From: Rutstroemia sp. NJR-2017a BVV2
Taxonomy: Eukaryota; Ascomycota; Leotiomycetes; Helotiales; Rutstroemiaceae
Length of the DNA stretch: 64,000 bases
Assembly: GCA_002946415.1 (NCBI GenBank)
Contig: NJPS01000046.1
Span: 1,922,001-1,986,000, forward strand
Reading direction: 5' to 3'
The notes under the pieces were generated by a model. That model ran no database searches. It was not told the DNA's origin and worked only from the letters and a program-made list of their open reading frames with translations. The first letter of the stretch is position 1. Every line of letters begins with the position of its first letter. A program made the position numbers and the translations under genes. Shown here piece by piece: positions 47,360 through 59,492 of this stretch.

Positions 47360-47777
47360 TAATCATTAGGTCGTACAGTAATGTACTGTACATCATTTCA
47401 GTAATGCAACGTAATTCCCGGTCTTAATTTAAATGTACAAGGGTTGAATTGCCCGTCTCTCAGATACCTGTCTCTCAAATGCCCGTGTGTCAAATGCCCG
47501 TCTGTCCATTGCCCGTCTGCCAATTGCCCGTCGGCAAACGCTCGTCCTTCGTGACTAATTGGAACCACAAGACTACAACCGTAACGGCTACTGTACCATC
47601 AATCCCACCCTCCTATTGCGACATAAGCACACACTGCATTACATCCACTTATGCTGAGGCTGTGTAACTAGCACAGTCACATCGCATACTATATCACATG
47701 TTAGAGAGTAGAAGGTAAAAGCTAATTGGAATATTTACACTACTACCACCATCACCATTATTATCACCACCGCAAAA
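47360..47777. other. Intergenic with 15-bp tandem repeats
   Basis: Contains the minisatellite at 47451-47540 and CAC/CAT-rich sequence at 47740-47775 just before the next ATG. Confidence 0.6.
47451..47540 (+). repeat. Six 15-bp tandem repeats
   Basis: Units of the form GCCCGTCTSTCAAAT repeat six times with small changes. In one frame they encode a (M/L)PV(S/C)Q pentapeptide, but there is no other sign of a gene. Confidence 0.8.
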
Positions 47778-48390
47778 ATGGTCATCATAACCAAAGTCGA
47801 AATTTCCGCCTCTCCAGAAGTCGTACGAAGAGTAGTAAGCTTACCTCGTTCTATTGCATGCTTTCACAGGCCTCAAAAAGCAATTCAATGCTGATTTTCC
47901 CTTCAACAGCTTCTTGACTTCTCCAAGATCCCGGAATGGCACTCGGGCCTCGTGAAGACCATCACTCCCCTTGATAACGATGATCCCGTTTCCGTCGGCA
48001 AAAAGCTCCATTGTGTAATGGAAGGATTCACATTCGATTCCGAGATCACGGTATGCCTTTTCCCCAGTTGCCTTCTTTCTCCTCTCTCCCATTCCAATTA
48101 CCTTCTGTCGCTATCTCAGCTTCTCTCCCTCCTAACTAACACCCCTAACACAGACCAACACCCCTGCCAAGTTCGCCTGGCAAGGACCTCCTGTGATGTC
48201 CGTCTCAGGACTCCATTCCTTCCTCTTCGAACCCAGCACCGTTACTCCTGGCAACACTACTTTCACACAGATGGAGGAATATTCAGGTCCAATTTCGTTC
48301 TTGATGCAGCCTTGGTTGATGGGAAGAACGATTAAGGGACAATTTGAGAAGTTTAATGCCGATTTGAAGGCCAAGTGTGAGGGGTTGTGA
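47778..48390 (+). CDS. START/SRPBCC-fold protein (polyketide-cyclase/dehydrase-like superfamily)
   Basis: Small helix-grip protein of 144 residues from exons 47778-47834, 47910-48050 and 48154-48390, all phase 0. The N-terminal MVIITKVEISASPEVVRRV, followed by LDFSKIPEWHSGLVKTI, is the standard SRPBCC opening: strand, then helix with the ligand-cavity Trp. The C-terminal QMEEYSGPISFLMQPWLMGR and the long final helix are also typical. Superfamily members bind hydrophobic ligands or act as cyclases. No signal peptide. Distance from the PKS is about 13 kb, so any link is speculative. Confidence 0.8.
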
Positions 48391-49023
48391 GGGGTCGTGA
48401 GGGAGGGAATAATTTATGTTTTCGGGATCAATTAGGGTTCAGTAGGGTGCGGGAGGCCAGACTTTAAATTGTTTTAGTGACTCGATTTGAGTTTCTAGTC
48501 AGGGTGGATAGCACTGGACCGAACCGGCCGGCAAAGACTGAATGGTTTTTGGAAATGATGTGATATACAAATATTTGACAAAATGGAAACATCCTTGGGA
48601 TTATTTTTATCTCCTGTGTCTATCGTATCTTGCGTGCATAAGTTTTATATCAACATTCCCTTAAGTCGGGGTAAGCTCCATCTACCTATCTGCTCCTTTA
48701 CCTGAATTGTCCAGCCAACACTACACGGTGGCGCTGCTCGTACTGTACAGTGTAATACCACTTGTTTCCATTTTTTCATTCATCTGCGTATGAGTCTTGC
48801 TTAAGGTTACGATCTGGGAGATATGTTCCCGGCAGCGTTCTCGATAGTCGAGGAGAGACTTCGCCAGCGGTTCTCCAGTGCTGTGGCAACCAATACCACT
48901 TATCCTCTCCGTCAACCTTCCAATCTCGAGAAGCAATTATTGGTGAAGAACGTGAATCTTGTTCGTAGTCTCTCCTGTAGTCAATTGAGTCTCATTCCGA
49001 CAGCAGGTCTACATCGTGAATTG

Positions 49024-49370
49024 TGTTGGAACCACTAAAAGTGGGGTAGGTGGGGCAGGTGCCCACCACCTTAAACTGAACGTCGTAGTGATCGATTAGG
49101 CTTACAAAGCCTATGACTTCAGGCTTACGAAGCCTGTGGTTCAGGCTTACGAAGCCTATGGTTCAGGCTTACGACGCCTGTGGCAAATAGGCTTGAGAAG
49201 CCTAAGGCAATAGGCCTGAAAGGCCTATAAATATAGCTAGTCCTTCCCACTGTAGATAGCTCATTAGAACAGTTGAATTAAGCATCAGTTGTACCTACTT
49301 TTAAATCCATTTGGGCCTACAGGCACTATTCTACGTACCAACCTGCTGTGCCATTTAAGCCTGTTCAACA
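49024..49370. mobile_element. Solo LTR of a retrotransposon, probably Copia-type
   Basis: A 347-bp element starts TGTTGGAACC and ends CCTGTTCAACA, giving the inverted TGTTG/CAACA ends expected of Ty1/Copia LTRs. It is flanked on both sides by the same 5 bp, AATTG (49019-49023 and 49371-49375), a target-site duplication. A TATAAATATAG box lies at 49226-49236. No internal retrotransposon coding region is adjacent, so LTR-LTR recombination has probably removed it. Orientation was not determined independently; the TATA box suggests plus. Confidence 0.88.
49098..49226 (+). repeat. Array of six short palindromes inside the LTR
   Basis: Six hairpin-forming AGGCTTacgAAGCCT-like units, about 22 bp apart, the outer ones more diverged. 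Each arm is 5-6 bp with a 3-5-nt loop. They sit directly upstream of the TATA box. Confidence 0.85.
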
Positions 49371-49616
49371 AATTGACAGGTTTGAGCTTTCTATGTATAC
49401 TCCGTAGTTGAGGCCTTTTAAATTCTACAGGGAACAAGAACGGTATTACGATACCTACTACTTCTCATCTCCTCTTTTGCGCATCGTCACGGGCTCCTCT
49501 AAACTCTCTTTCCCCTTTACTTTCATCACGATCAACGCGTAAAGTTAATATGGGAAAATTCCTATCTCCGGACTATGAAACGATGATAAAACCTTTCACT
49601 TAATATAATATAACTA

Positions 49617-52160
49617 TTAGACATTATGTATATAGTTGACTGATATCTCCTCAAAATATCTACAGCCCGCCATATCGTCCCCTAATCCCAAACGAATGAA
49701 CTCAACCTTTGGGTTCATGATACGCCACTCCTCCTTCGTAATTCTTCCAATCCCTTTTCTATAAGCAACCTTATACTTCTGCGTAATGTTCGATACAACC
49801 TTAACCTTCTCCACGAATTCTACGAGAAGGACATTGTATAGGTAGCACCCTGGTATGTGATCGTACACGGCCCAAGTCTCATTAAGCGTATGAGTTTTGA
49901 AATATCGAGCCGACGAGATCACCACCAAAGCTTCGTTGGACTCTTTTCTGTCTTCCTGGTGACTCTTTCCATCGCGCCATATTTCACTCACCACCCTCAT
50001 ATTTCCATCATCTAATGTCATATAGATATACCTTTGCTGAGGAGACACTTCCAACGCACCAGGGGGCTTGGAGCTCAACTCGAAGTCCTCAGTACACATT
50101 GTCAATAAGTGTAGATGTGTGGGTTCTAATGCAGTCGATTTCTTTTGTTCCGCCAAAGCCTCCTGGTATGTTGGCATTTTGGATATCAGAGGCCAATTCT
50201 CTGGCAGTCTCCCCTCTGGTATCCTTATTCCTAGACCTGTATCATTTACCGGAGCCAGCTCGCCAAATGCTCCATCCGGGGCGTCCGTGGAGTTGGGGTA
50301 CTTGCGAGGTTTATACCAGAACGCAAACGGACCACTGTACTCTGGATATGATCGTGATCCGCCAGAAGTCCATATTTGCGCCAACTTTCGCGTCTTCCGA
50401 TCAAACTCTACCGGCTTATCGTAGCCTACATATCCTTTCCACCCTGCCCAAGACCAACTTGGTAAGGTCGCTTCAGATGTCTGAGTGCCTCTACCCCGAG
50501 GCTCCAAGATATCTTCACCGCGCCAGAGTAGTGCAGCGTCAAGCATTGATTCAGGAAGGCCAAAGATAACTTCAGTTTGCATGCTGGCTTTGATCACGGA
50601 TAACAGCCCATCGACAGCATAGATGGCATCGCCTGGATTGGTCATCTCTCGAGTCGAATACAGTGAAACGATAGACTGATATCCCGTAAAAATTGGTGAG
50701 CGTACCACAGTCAGAGTCCCATCTATGTTTTTGACATGATCATTTTGGGATCCCGACTTTGAATTCTCTAGAATCGTGAAATCGATGTTGATATCTTTGA
50801 TTTGACCAAGGACCCGATTGGACTTATTCCTAAAAATCGCTTGTTTTTGTTCAAGCGACATGTCTTCAAACCACATGCGTTTCTTGCATTGGAAGTAGAT
50901 TTGATTATCGAAGAAGACCAGATAGCGTGTTGAAAACAGCTGCTCCTGCAAACACCATGCACGACTTGCCCATTTGCATTTACTAATATCACCAGGCAGT
51001 GGTAACGGAACAGCTATGGTGTTCCTGTCGTCAAGCTCCACACTTCCTGGTGGAACGAACTCGGGGCGCGCTGATGTAGTAGGTTGTTTGGATTCGGGGT
51101 CTCTAACCGTACTCCATAATCCATCATTAGCAGATTCCCCTCCAGCAGCCACGATACAGAAGCACGCCTGGCCATATATCTTATGCATTTCCTGAACCTG
51201 TTTACCCTCGTCGGCTTTCATGGCTTCTTCGTCGCCTTCGACACGAGATTGGATACAAAGAGCGTCTACCAAAAGAAAATCCAACCCCATTTCTCTAGTG
51301 GTAACAATAGCATCTTTGATGGTTTTTGCAAGTTGTTGGTAGTAAGGAGCTAGATCAATTTCTGTGCGCGAAGGATTTTCAATTTTCGTTTTCTGAACGC
51401 CGCCCCAAGTGTAACTAAGCACTGCGTACTTGTATTGAACCATACTGCCATCCACCGGTTGTGCTGGCAGCATAAAAATTGTCATCTTATTCACATCAAC
51501 AAGACGCATACCAGGTGGATTCAAGGACGCATCGAAAAACTGCTTCCATCGGTTCTCGCAAGAACCCGCATGGTGGACCTTGCAAGCTTGTAGCCAGCCC
51601 CTAGGCACACGCCAATCGATCTATGATTTGACAATATGAGTGTCCTCTAGCCCTAACTTCGATGGAGAGTGAGTCGTCCCACGATAGAGCATCAGAGTTT
51701 TGTTGCCCTTCATACGAACTTCGAACCCCCATGAGGTTGATGAAGGCACGACAGGCGCCCAACGAGCGGAGTAGCTGCTGGCGCCCTCTTCCTTGAAGAG
51801 CTGTGCCAAAAGCGAGCAACAATGACACCTCTTTGCCCTCTCCACAATCTCATTCAAACCTCCAAACGCTTGTGCTAGCCGCGTAGGCTCTGACCCAAGA
51901 CGTGAAAGGAAATAACAACTGCATGCCCAGCACAGCTTTTCCGACATCGCCTCCCATTTCTCGCGCTCACCCTTTACCCTCTTTTCATTCGCCGCTTCAT
52001 CCGCTGCTCGACAGTAATGAGCACAGGGGAAACACAAACTCCACCATATTCCGATAAGTGTAGATTTCATGCATGGCTCACAGCAGCTACAATCCTCGCC
52101 ACCGGTTCGCCTAGCACTAGTAAAAGCTTGTGTGCCATAAATGCCCCCGCCAAGCGACAT
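49617..52160 (-). pseudogene. HET-domain (heterokaryon incompatibility) gene with one in-frame stop
   Basis: Encodes a HET-domain protein of 848 codons as one continuous frame. The start at 52160 gives MSLGGGIYGTQAFTSARRTG and an N-terminal Cys-rich region with repeated CxxC pairs. The HET domain has YKYAVLSYTWGGVQK, then LLVDALCIQ and QEMHKIYGQACFCIVAAGGE, followed by REMTNPGDAIYAVDGLLSV. A TAG at 51621-51623 splits it; the frame continues straight on as IDWRVPRGWLQACKVHH, which is family-typical sequence. No intron that removes the stop in phase is convincing. Options are a recent null allele, a real short product plus an in-frame remnant, or readthrough. It lies next to the solo LTR. Confidence 0.82.
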
Positions 52161-53055
52161 ATTCAAGGTGATTGACTGCAGGTTATTATATACAAACCGA
52201 CAACTGATATTCGGCGATTTCGCGTAGAAATCGCTAGTAAAAGTGCCGAATATGAGTTGCCTAGTACTGTATAAGCAAAGTCGGAATATATCAGCCGTGG
52301 ATACATTAACTAATCCAACAGGTAGTGCCGCTTCGAATTCAATCGCCTACTAAAATCTCATCAGCGCTGTTCAGCCTCAGCTCGATCGTGCCCAATGCCC
52401 ATATATACTTCCAGCCATTTGCGGCGTAGAGAGCCACCATGGCGCATCCAGGAAAGTTTTCAGAGGATGAAGCACCTCACTTTCGAGGCGTATTTGCTGA
52501 AACATTCAACGGTCATGTTAACCAATAAGGCAGGCTGATTCAGAGATACTGCCCATTGAGCCTGAAGTCAAATTGGGGGCGGACCAGATCAGCTTTCATG
52601 GCGCAAAGGAACATCAAGTTATCACTGAGCCATACATAACTCAGGGACACCTCGCAGTGCTCCGATTATCACATGATGCAAACATGTTCATAAGTTCTAA
52701 CAAGATCAAATTCCTGATCTCTACCAACCCAACCAGACCTGAAGTGACAATACTCCCACTGGCACACCCTTGCGAACCAACCACACAGAGAATATCCAAG
52801 GCAAGCTATGCACCTCGCGGTACTTGCAACCAGTATGCCGCCGCCGTACCGTCACCGCCCCTGAACACCGTTTGGAAATAAAACGCCCTAGTACAATATA
52901 CAGCCAATGTAAATAAAGTAAGTATGCATGCAAGTTTATCCTCTACTTTTTCCCTTTTCCGCCTGCCTCCCGATCCATTCAATTCTTGTGTTACTTGGCC
53001 CTTTCCTTCTTCCTCCTGGCTCTTCTTTCCACCCTCCTCCCTGATTGTCTCGACA
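52161..53055. other. Intergenic, one weak short ORF
   Basis: A 29-codon ORF starts at 52441 (MAHPGKFSEDEAPHFRG) and a separate frame at 52573-52881 reads as plausible but unrecognised protein. No splice joins them well. No firm gene. Confidence 0.4.
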
Positions 53056-55770
53056 CTATGAGTTCCCTACCAGCTTCCTACTAGCCTTCTTGATAATATT
53101 GGCGGTCTTCTCAACCTGCTGCTTCGCAAGTGCCCAATCTTTTGCTTCGACCGCGTCTCTGATTGCTGGGAAATAAGCTTCGTCGTAGCCGGACCAGAGT
53201 TGTGGTCCAAAGAGAACATGTTTGAATTGCGTTCTATTCGGGATCTATTATGGTTTTGTTAGCACGAATGCTTATTCACGCTGTGTGGGAGGATGCAAAA
53301 GGGAAATCGAGAAGATCAAGAAATGAAAAGCAATGCATACCCCACCACCCTTCTCCAGATCCAGTAAATGCGTTTCGAAGTTCCCCATCCTCGCATTATG
53401 ACTCTTCCTACGCGCCCGCAGCGCCGGGCTTTCATTCCCACCACTTCCCAGCACCAAACCGTCCCATTCCAGCTCCCACTTCTCAAAAAGCTTAACATCA
53501 TTCGCAAACTGCAGTGCCGCTTCTCTCAACGGTTCCGTTGACCACGGGACATCCCCCGCTAAATTCGCGCCCTGGCTTTCCGCCCAGTTCTCCAAATCCA
53601 TGACCCAACTCGTTAGAGAGGCAGAATATGCCTTCATATCGAAGGGTAAGACGGCTCTGTCGCAGAATTCGAGGATGAGGAGAGCCCAGATCTGAGCGAG
53701 GAGTTTATGATAGCGGAAGTTGGGGTCGCCTTGGCTAGCCATCCATTCGAAATTATCGTAGGCTGAATGGTAAGGGAACTTAGGTCCCTGAAAACCGAAA
53801 TCTAGAGAGGATGTACCGGCCATGTCTTGGAATGCGACATAATCACTTCCTGCTCCAAGACCTTCGAGCTTGCCGTTTCTGTCGTCCCAAAGTTGACGGA
53901 GAGTTGCGTTTTGATAAGGATCGGAGGTGCGGTCTAGAACGCGGAGTAGAGCCTTTTTGAAAACAGGACTTCCTGCTGCATGGAATTCCTGACCCCCGAC
54001 ACCCACATCGACATTCATGTAGACGAACGCATCTTTCCTGAGCTTTTCCATATTTTTCTCGACATGTTCTGTTGAACCAATGAGGTTGTACTCTTCACCA
54101 TCCCATGATGCAAATTCAATCGTTCGCTGAGGGCGCCAGCCGCGTGAAACCAGATCTCCAAAGATGTGCATGACCTCAAGGAAGACTGCAGTTCCAGATC
54201 CTGGGTCGGTAGCACCAAAAACCCACGCATCGCGATGATTACCAACAATGATAGACTTCTCCTTTTGCTCCATGCCAGTGATCTTGCCTACAACGTTCCA
54301 AATTGGCTGCTGCTCCACTTCATCTTGGTCATTGAGGAGATGTACTTTCGGTGATGATAGGTTGCCAGACCAATATTGAACATCAGGCACTTTGCCTTTC
54401 CAGCCGTCAGGGCATTCGTCACCAAAACCTTGGATTGATTGCAAGAGCTTTTGCGCATCTCCCCATGAAATTGGAATACTTGGGATTTGAACAAGGCCTG
54501 GGTTGTCTTCCACGGGGATGCGCTTAGCCCCTTTCGTGCTTGCCCATCCTGGTGTGAGAACATCTCCGACGACCCAGCTCATGAGACTCACTGCACCTCT
54601 TTGTACTCCGTCTTTTGGCATGAATCGACCATTAGGCGCAGTGTCTCCAAGAGCAAAGCCGTCATCCGCCGGATCACTATACATGATGACACCCTTGAAG
54701 CCCCATGGCTCCGCAGCCTTGACTTTCAGAGCTCTATCACCCTGTGTTCCATAATACCTGACCAATGCAATTGCGCCTTTGGTATCGATGCCACTATCAT
54801 ATAGGCTTTTGTAATCCTCTCGCGACCCGTAATTGCAGTATATCAATGGTCCAGTAACATCTCCCGACTTCGAATGTCCATGGAAAACCAGCGTTTGTTG
54901 TCTAGGTGGGTTCGAATATAGCTGAGGTTCCTCGATTTGTGCCGCCCATGTCGGCTTTCCGTCTTCCCCGAGCAATTCCACTTTCCTTCCTCCCTCCTTT
55001 GGATAGTTGAGATAGACCTTATATTCATCCATCTTGACATCCTCCAGTCCATTCTTCTGCATGAGCTCCTGCACAATCTCGGCCAAGATATAATCACCCT
55101 CCGTCCCCGCCAAATGATCCGTCTCCGTGATCCTATTCAACCATCTCACTATCCTCTCTTCCGAAACTGATTCCTGCACGAATATCCGCACACTTTCGGC
55201 TGGGAACATCTGTCCTCCTAATCGGTTCGCGGCATTCGAGAAGATATCACTGACGAACAATATATAAACTACGGTCATCACCAAAAACACCGCAAATATC
55301 CTGCCAACGATTATACAGAAATTCGCATCAATAGTTGGCCACCCAATGCGCCAATTGCTTGGTATTCGCGACGAGAGCGACTGCGAAAGACTCGATATGC
55401 GTTTTCCCCAGGTCGATTGTGATGTTTCTGGTTCCTCCAATTCCATCTGTTCTACTTCCCTCCGCACCTCCTCATCCTCTTCACTTTCCCTCTCGCCATG
55501 TTGATTTAAGAAGGTATCTCGTTCTAGACTATCTCGATTGGATGAACCATCTTCAGTAGGGGGAGGTCGATAGCCGGCTCGTCGGGTAGGGACTGGCAGG
55601 CGTGCGCCTAGATCTTGGCCGAGAAGTCCTTCTCGTTCCGAAGGATGGGATCGCTCGTTCGAGGTATCGGTGCGGGGTGGTATGGGGGTAGATCCGCGAG
55701 ACGATTCGCCGACGGCTTCTTCGTAGGTGGGAATTGGTAACGCTTCATATCTATGCTTTTCGTCAGGCAT
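53056..55770 (-). CDS. M28 family peptidase, transferrin-receptor/glutamate-carboxypeptidase-II-like (Vps70/Tre1 type)
   Basis: Type II membrane protein. Exons 53341-55770 and 53056-53244 give 872 residues; the second joins EKGGG to IPNRTQFKHVLFGPQLWSGY. The start MPDEKHRYEALPIPTYEEAV contains a PPxY-like/PTYEEA segment as in fungal relatives, and a long acidic cytoplasmic region precedes the transmembrane helix (FAVFLVMTVVYILFV). A PA domain follows, then the M28 zinc site: VGNHRDAWVFGATDPGSGTA (His, Asp), FASWDGEEYNLIGSTEH (two Glu), VYMNVDVGVGG (Asp) and FPYHSAYDNF (His). All ligands are present, so it should be active. In yeast, relatives act in membrane-protein sorting and degradation. 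It neighbours VPS35 but is not its partner by known biology. Confidence 0.93.
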
Positions 55771-56603
55771 TGTGTTGATTATGGTAATTAGTTGAGCGAT
55801 TAGAGGAGGCCGAGCGACTTTGCTGGTTCTATGCGGATGATGCTTGTTAAGACCAATGCAGTGAGCTCGCAGACCTGAGAGATGGCCCGTTGAGCAGATG
55901 TAAAGATAGAGGGGATGGATATGGTTTGATCGTTTTCGATATCGGTTCAATGGAGTTTCAGACCAGCTGTTGTTTCCGCCCACATCGTCACTCCGATTTT
56001 ACTTCGAATGGTTGTTGATGTGGTTTCGTGGCTTAATTTTTGGGAAGTTGAAATCAACGAGTACGAGGTCCTGCGACATCACGGACTCAAATTCGCGTCA
56101 GGGCCACTTCTCGGGAAAATTTCCCGACGATTACGAATATAGGGATCATCGCACTGCATTACCTCTCATGAAACATCTTCTTTGGAATCTAGTAAGCTGA
56201 TGAATTCATGTAAGCTGTACACCTCATGAGCACAAATCAGTACTTTCGACATGGAGATTCTAGTATCGCGAAATAGTAGTGCACATCTCCTCAAATAGTT
56301 CAATTCAGCATCTTTTTTAAATGTTTTGTGATTATCATCCCATGATACATAGCTCATTGCCATGTCTCCTCATTAATCAGCTCATTGCTTTGTAGTGGGA
56401 GCCATTCTTCAGTCTAAGTACATTCGCTGCATTATTTTTGGAATCTTCGTAGAAAGTGCATGCTGCTTGCTGAAATATCCGCGCACCCAGCGTCCTCTCA
56501 AAGCAGAACCCCGAACCATGAGACACATAAATTTACATCGAAATAGGATTCATCCTATGCTCCAAGAAGGTATCTAGAGAAAAAGCACGAGAAAATGTTT
56601 CAT
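55771..56603. other. Intergenic
   Basis: About 0.8 kb between the peptidase promoter and VPS35 3' end. No gene; an upstream extension of the peptidase ORF (to 55983) is 5' UTR-like. Confidence 0.5.
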
Positions 56604-59492
56604 CTAGGGTGCCGCAGCTATGACAACACCATCCAGCTCCCGATTAGCGATGTTCTCAAGCGTGCGCTGGAAATGTCGCCTTGGCATGTCAATCGTCGCC
56701 GAGTCTTGGTTGCCTTGAAGATTAGAATGGATCAGTTCGATGAGGCCGTTGAGATATTTGGTTGTAACCTGTAGATTATGTTAGCTAGTGCCCTGAAGAT
56801 AGGGGTAGAAATATACGGACAGCTTCATTCTTCTCCTCGAAATAGTAAACGTAACGATTGAGAATCTCCACAAAGAGTTCTACAGAAACAGCAGTGTCCA
56901 TGCACGCATCAGCAACTCTCAGGGCACGCTGAAGACATTCAAGAACACGCTTGCCATCACGGTAGAGCTGCAAATCGTTAGTCATTCATTTCAAAGTAAC
57001 TTGGACAAGAGAACTCACTTTATTCTCCTCTTTATCTTTCTCTGTTTCGCCTCGGGCAGCAATTGGCACTGCCCACCAGAGATGGCTTGCCAAGTAAACA
57101 GCACGGCATTGATCTGGCTTCTTCAGTAGCTTACTTCCGTGAAGTGCGCACTTGGTAATAAGAGTATCGTAATTCTCCTTGCTGAAGTTTCGGGTCTCAT
57201 GCAGAGCAGCAGCAATTACACAAACCGCTTGGAATTGTGCCCTAGAATCACTAATAGCCTCTTCGTAGATGGTAAAAGCTTGCGCAAAGAACTCATAGCT
57301 GACTTCCTCGAAGCCTGTTTGATCAGCAATCTGCCCACAAGCTACAAAAAGACGAAGGCAAAGCTCCGCTGAAGTAGATACTCGTGTGTACATCGTCGAC
57401 AGTGATGAGTGCATGAACTTGAAGAGCGCAGAGATCTGTGACTCCCAGTTATCTTCGTAATGTTCCCTAGCTTTGAATCGTCGTGCAAGCTTCATTGCAG
57501 AGGTTATAAGCGCGGGCGTAGTGAACTTGACACGTTCGTTGCCTTCCGAATAAGCTGCCTTTGTGGTTTGCAATAATTTAAATTGAACGTCGTTATCATC
57601 GTTGTGAATGAGATGGATGATCCTGGCCAACCAGCCTTGCTCTTCTATCGTCTCATCCGTCTCAACCGCTTTACGCTGCACGCCAGGATAATTAGCGGGG
57701 CTCTGAGATCCCTCTTTGATCAGAACTTTAAGGACTTCTAGGACGCCCTCTAGAGATGACACAGTCGTAATTTTTGTGAGATTTTGCTGCAATGTACGCG
57801 CAAGCTCACCAGCGACAGCTCGCCTTGTCGGATAGGTCTGTAGCTGCAATAATGGAATGTAGGTTGGGAGAGATAGCGCTGTGAAGATGGAAGCATATGA
57901 GGTAATGGGTATCTGGAGTAGGTTCAAGATGTTCCTCTGTGCCTCGGGGGAATGTAACTCGGGAGTATTCGCATAAGCTTTGATACGCTCCGCCGCATAC
58001 TCTAGTACTTGGTCAACGTAGTCAAGACGATCGGGATGCACCTTAAGTGCCAAGTTTACCAAAGACACCAGCAAGGCTAAGGTGTCTTGAACGGATAAAC
58101 GCTGAGAGGCGACCAAGTTCATAACTTGCTCGAAAAATATCTCGTATAACTTGATGTTTTCGGGGATAGCCTTTGACCTCTCATTGGTACCGTCATTGCC
58201 AACAGTTGTTTCCGATTCAGCCAAAGACTCAACCTCTGTTGGTGCTTTGCTGAGTGCATCGTCATCTTTCTCCGGTGCTTTTGAGTTCTCGTTATTGGTC
58301 TCTGTCGATGGGGAATGGCCATTGGACTCCGACGTCGACCCCGGCTGCGCAGGTGATTTTGATTCAGCATTTTTGCTTTCCTTACTCAATCTACTATTTT
58401 CGAGGAGTCTCCTAACAGCTTCCTCCTCCAACTTGCTACGGTCAACAACTGAGTTAGAGTCGGTCTCTCGTGCAGCATATTCCGAAAGCCTATCCATCAT
58501 TGCTATTACAATGACCTTCATGTTGACTTGTGGATTCAACCTCGAAACAGCCCCTAAGAATTGGTCCAGGGTGTGAAGATGGTATTCGTCAGGGAAAACC
58601 TGGGTTATAACTTCCAGCAGATACTCTTGCGCCAGAACATCGCGGCACTGAACAACTTGCTCCAGCAGTGGTTGGAGAATGGTGTTCTTGTAAACATCGA
58701 GGTCTACCAATTGACTCAGCCGCACGAGATTGCTTCCAACCAGTAACTGCAGCTCTTTCCGCTCCTGTGTCCTCATTTCCCGTTCTCTGGAATGTCCCTG
58801 ATGCTGTAGTCGGACCCATAGCTTATTCATTTCCACGAAATTCGTCAAGACGAAACTTATTGAGTCTGTCAGATTTCCTTCTGGTCCGTCACTATCAGTT
58901 TGAGGTAGATGCTCTCGAGCTTGCCCAGAAAGATAGTATCGCAAGAACAACCCGCGTATTGGGTGCTGGACCCCGCGACTCATCTCCATCATATCTTTCA
59001 TAATCTCTTTAACCGGCGCTTCCGGTACTCCCATATACACTGTTCCAACCGTAATCATTAGGTACAATCGAGGCACAATGTTGCCTGCATACTGGACAAG
59101 CTCGTAGAGGTCGGCGAGGTGATGAGTGGGATGAGAATCTTTGAGATGGGATGATAGGTGTCGTAATGCATCAAACACAGCCATATATAGTTCATAGTAT
59201 TGTTTCGGTCCAAGGCTGCTTGTGCGAAGCTCGGAGACAAGTGTCGAACTGCAGCAAGGAGTTAAATCAGCACAAAGTCATTTCCCGGGCGCATACAGCT
59301 TTGGCGGTGCGCATAAGGCAGATCGATGACGAGGGCTGCCGTCCAGTAGACATACCTGCATTTCAGAGCGTCCATAAGCTTCCCGGGGCTTTCTAAACAC
59401 CTCCTCATGAGTTGTGTCTGCTGTCGCACAACATTCAAAGCATCCTCGAGCAGTCTTGCTTGATCCTCCACGACTTGGGGTGGAGTAGCCAT
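56604..59492 (-). CDS. VPS35: Vacuolar protein sorting protein 35, retromer core
   Basis: Large alpha-solenoid subunit of the retromer cargo-recognition complex, which recycles receptors from endosomes to the Golgi. Four exons (59356-59492, 57019-59248, 56821-56967, 56604-56768) give 892 residues with all phases consistent. The conserved N-terminus [20 protein letters not shown] and [20 protein letters not shown], then [20 protein letters not shown] and [16 protein letters not shown] with the PRLYLM signature used to bind Vps26, are all present. An acidic/Ser-rich insertion near 58150-58440 is typical of fungal orthologues. The C-terminus is [18 protein letters not shown]. Exon 3's donor is GTCCGT, unusual but in frame. 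Single-copy housekeeping gene. Confidence 0.96.

Larger units (their letters stand above)
48391..49616. other. Intergenic region containing the solo LTR
   Basis: No host gene seen. The main content is the 347-bp LTR at 49024-49370; the flanks are unremarkable. Confidence 0.6.

Noticed and set aside
50015..50569. 184-codon plus-strand ORF
   Set aside because: Antisense of the HET-domain gene, which has clear family motifs.
52573..52881. 102-codon ORF starting from an alternative codon
   Set aside because: Reads fairly well but has no ATG at the start, no recognised family and no phase-correct splice to the short ORF at 52441.
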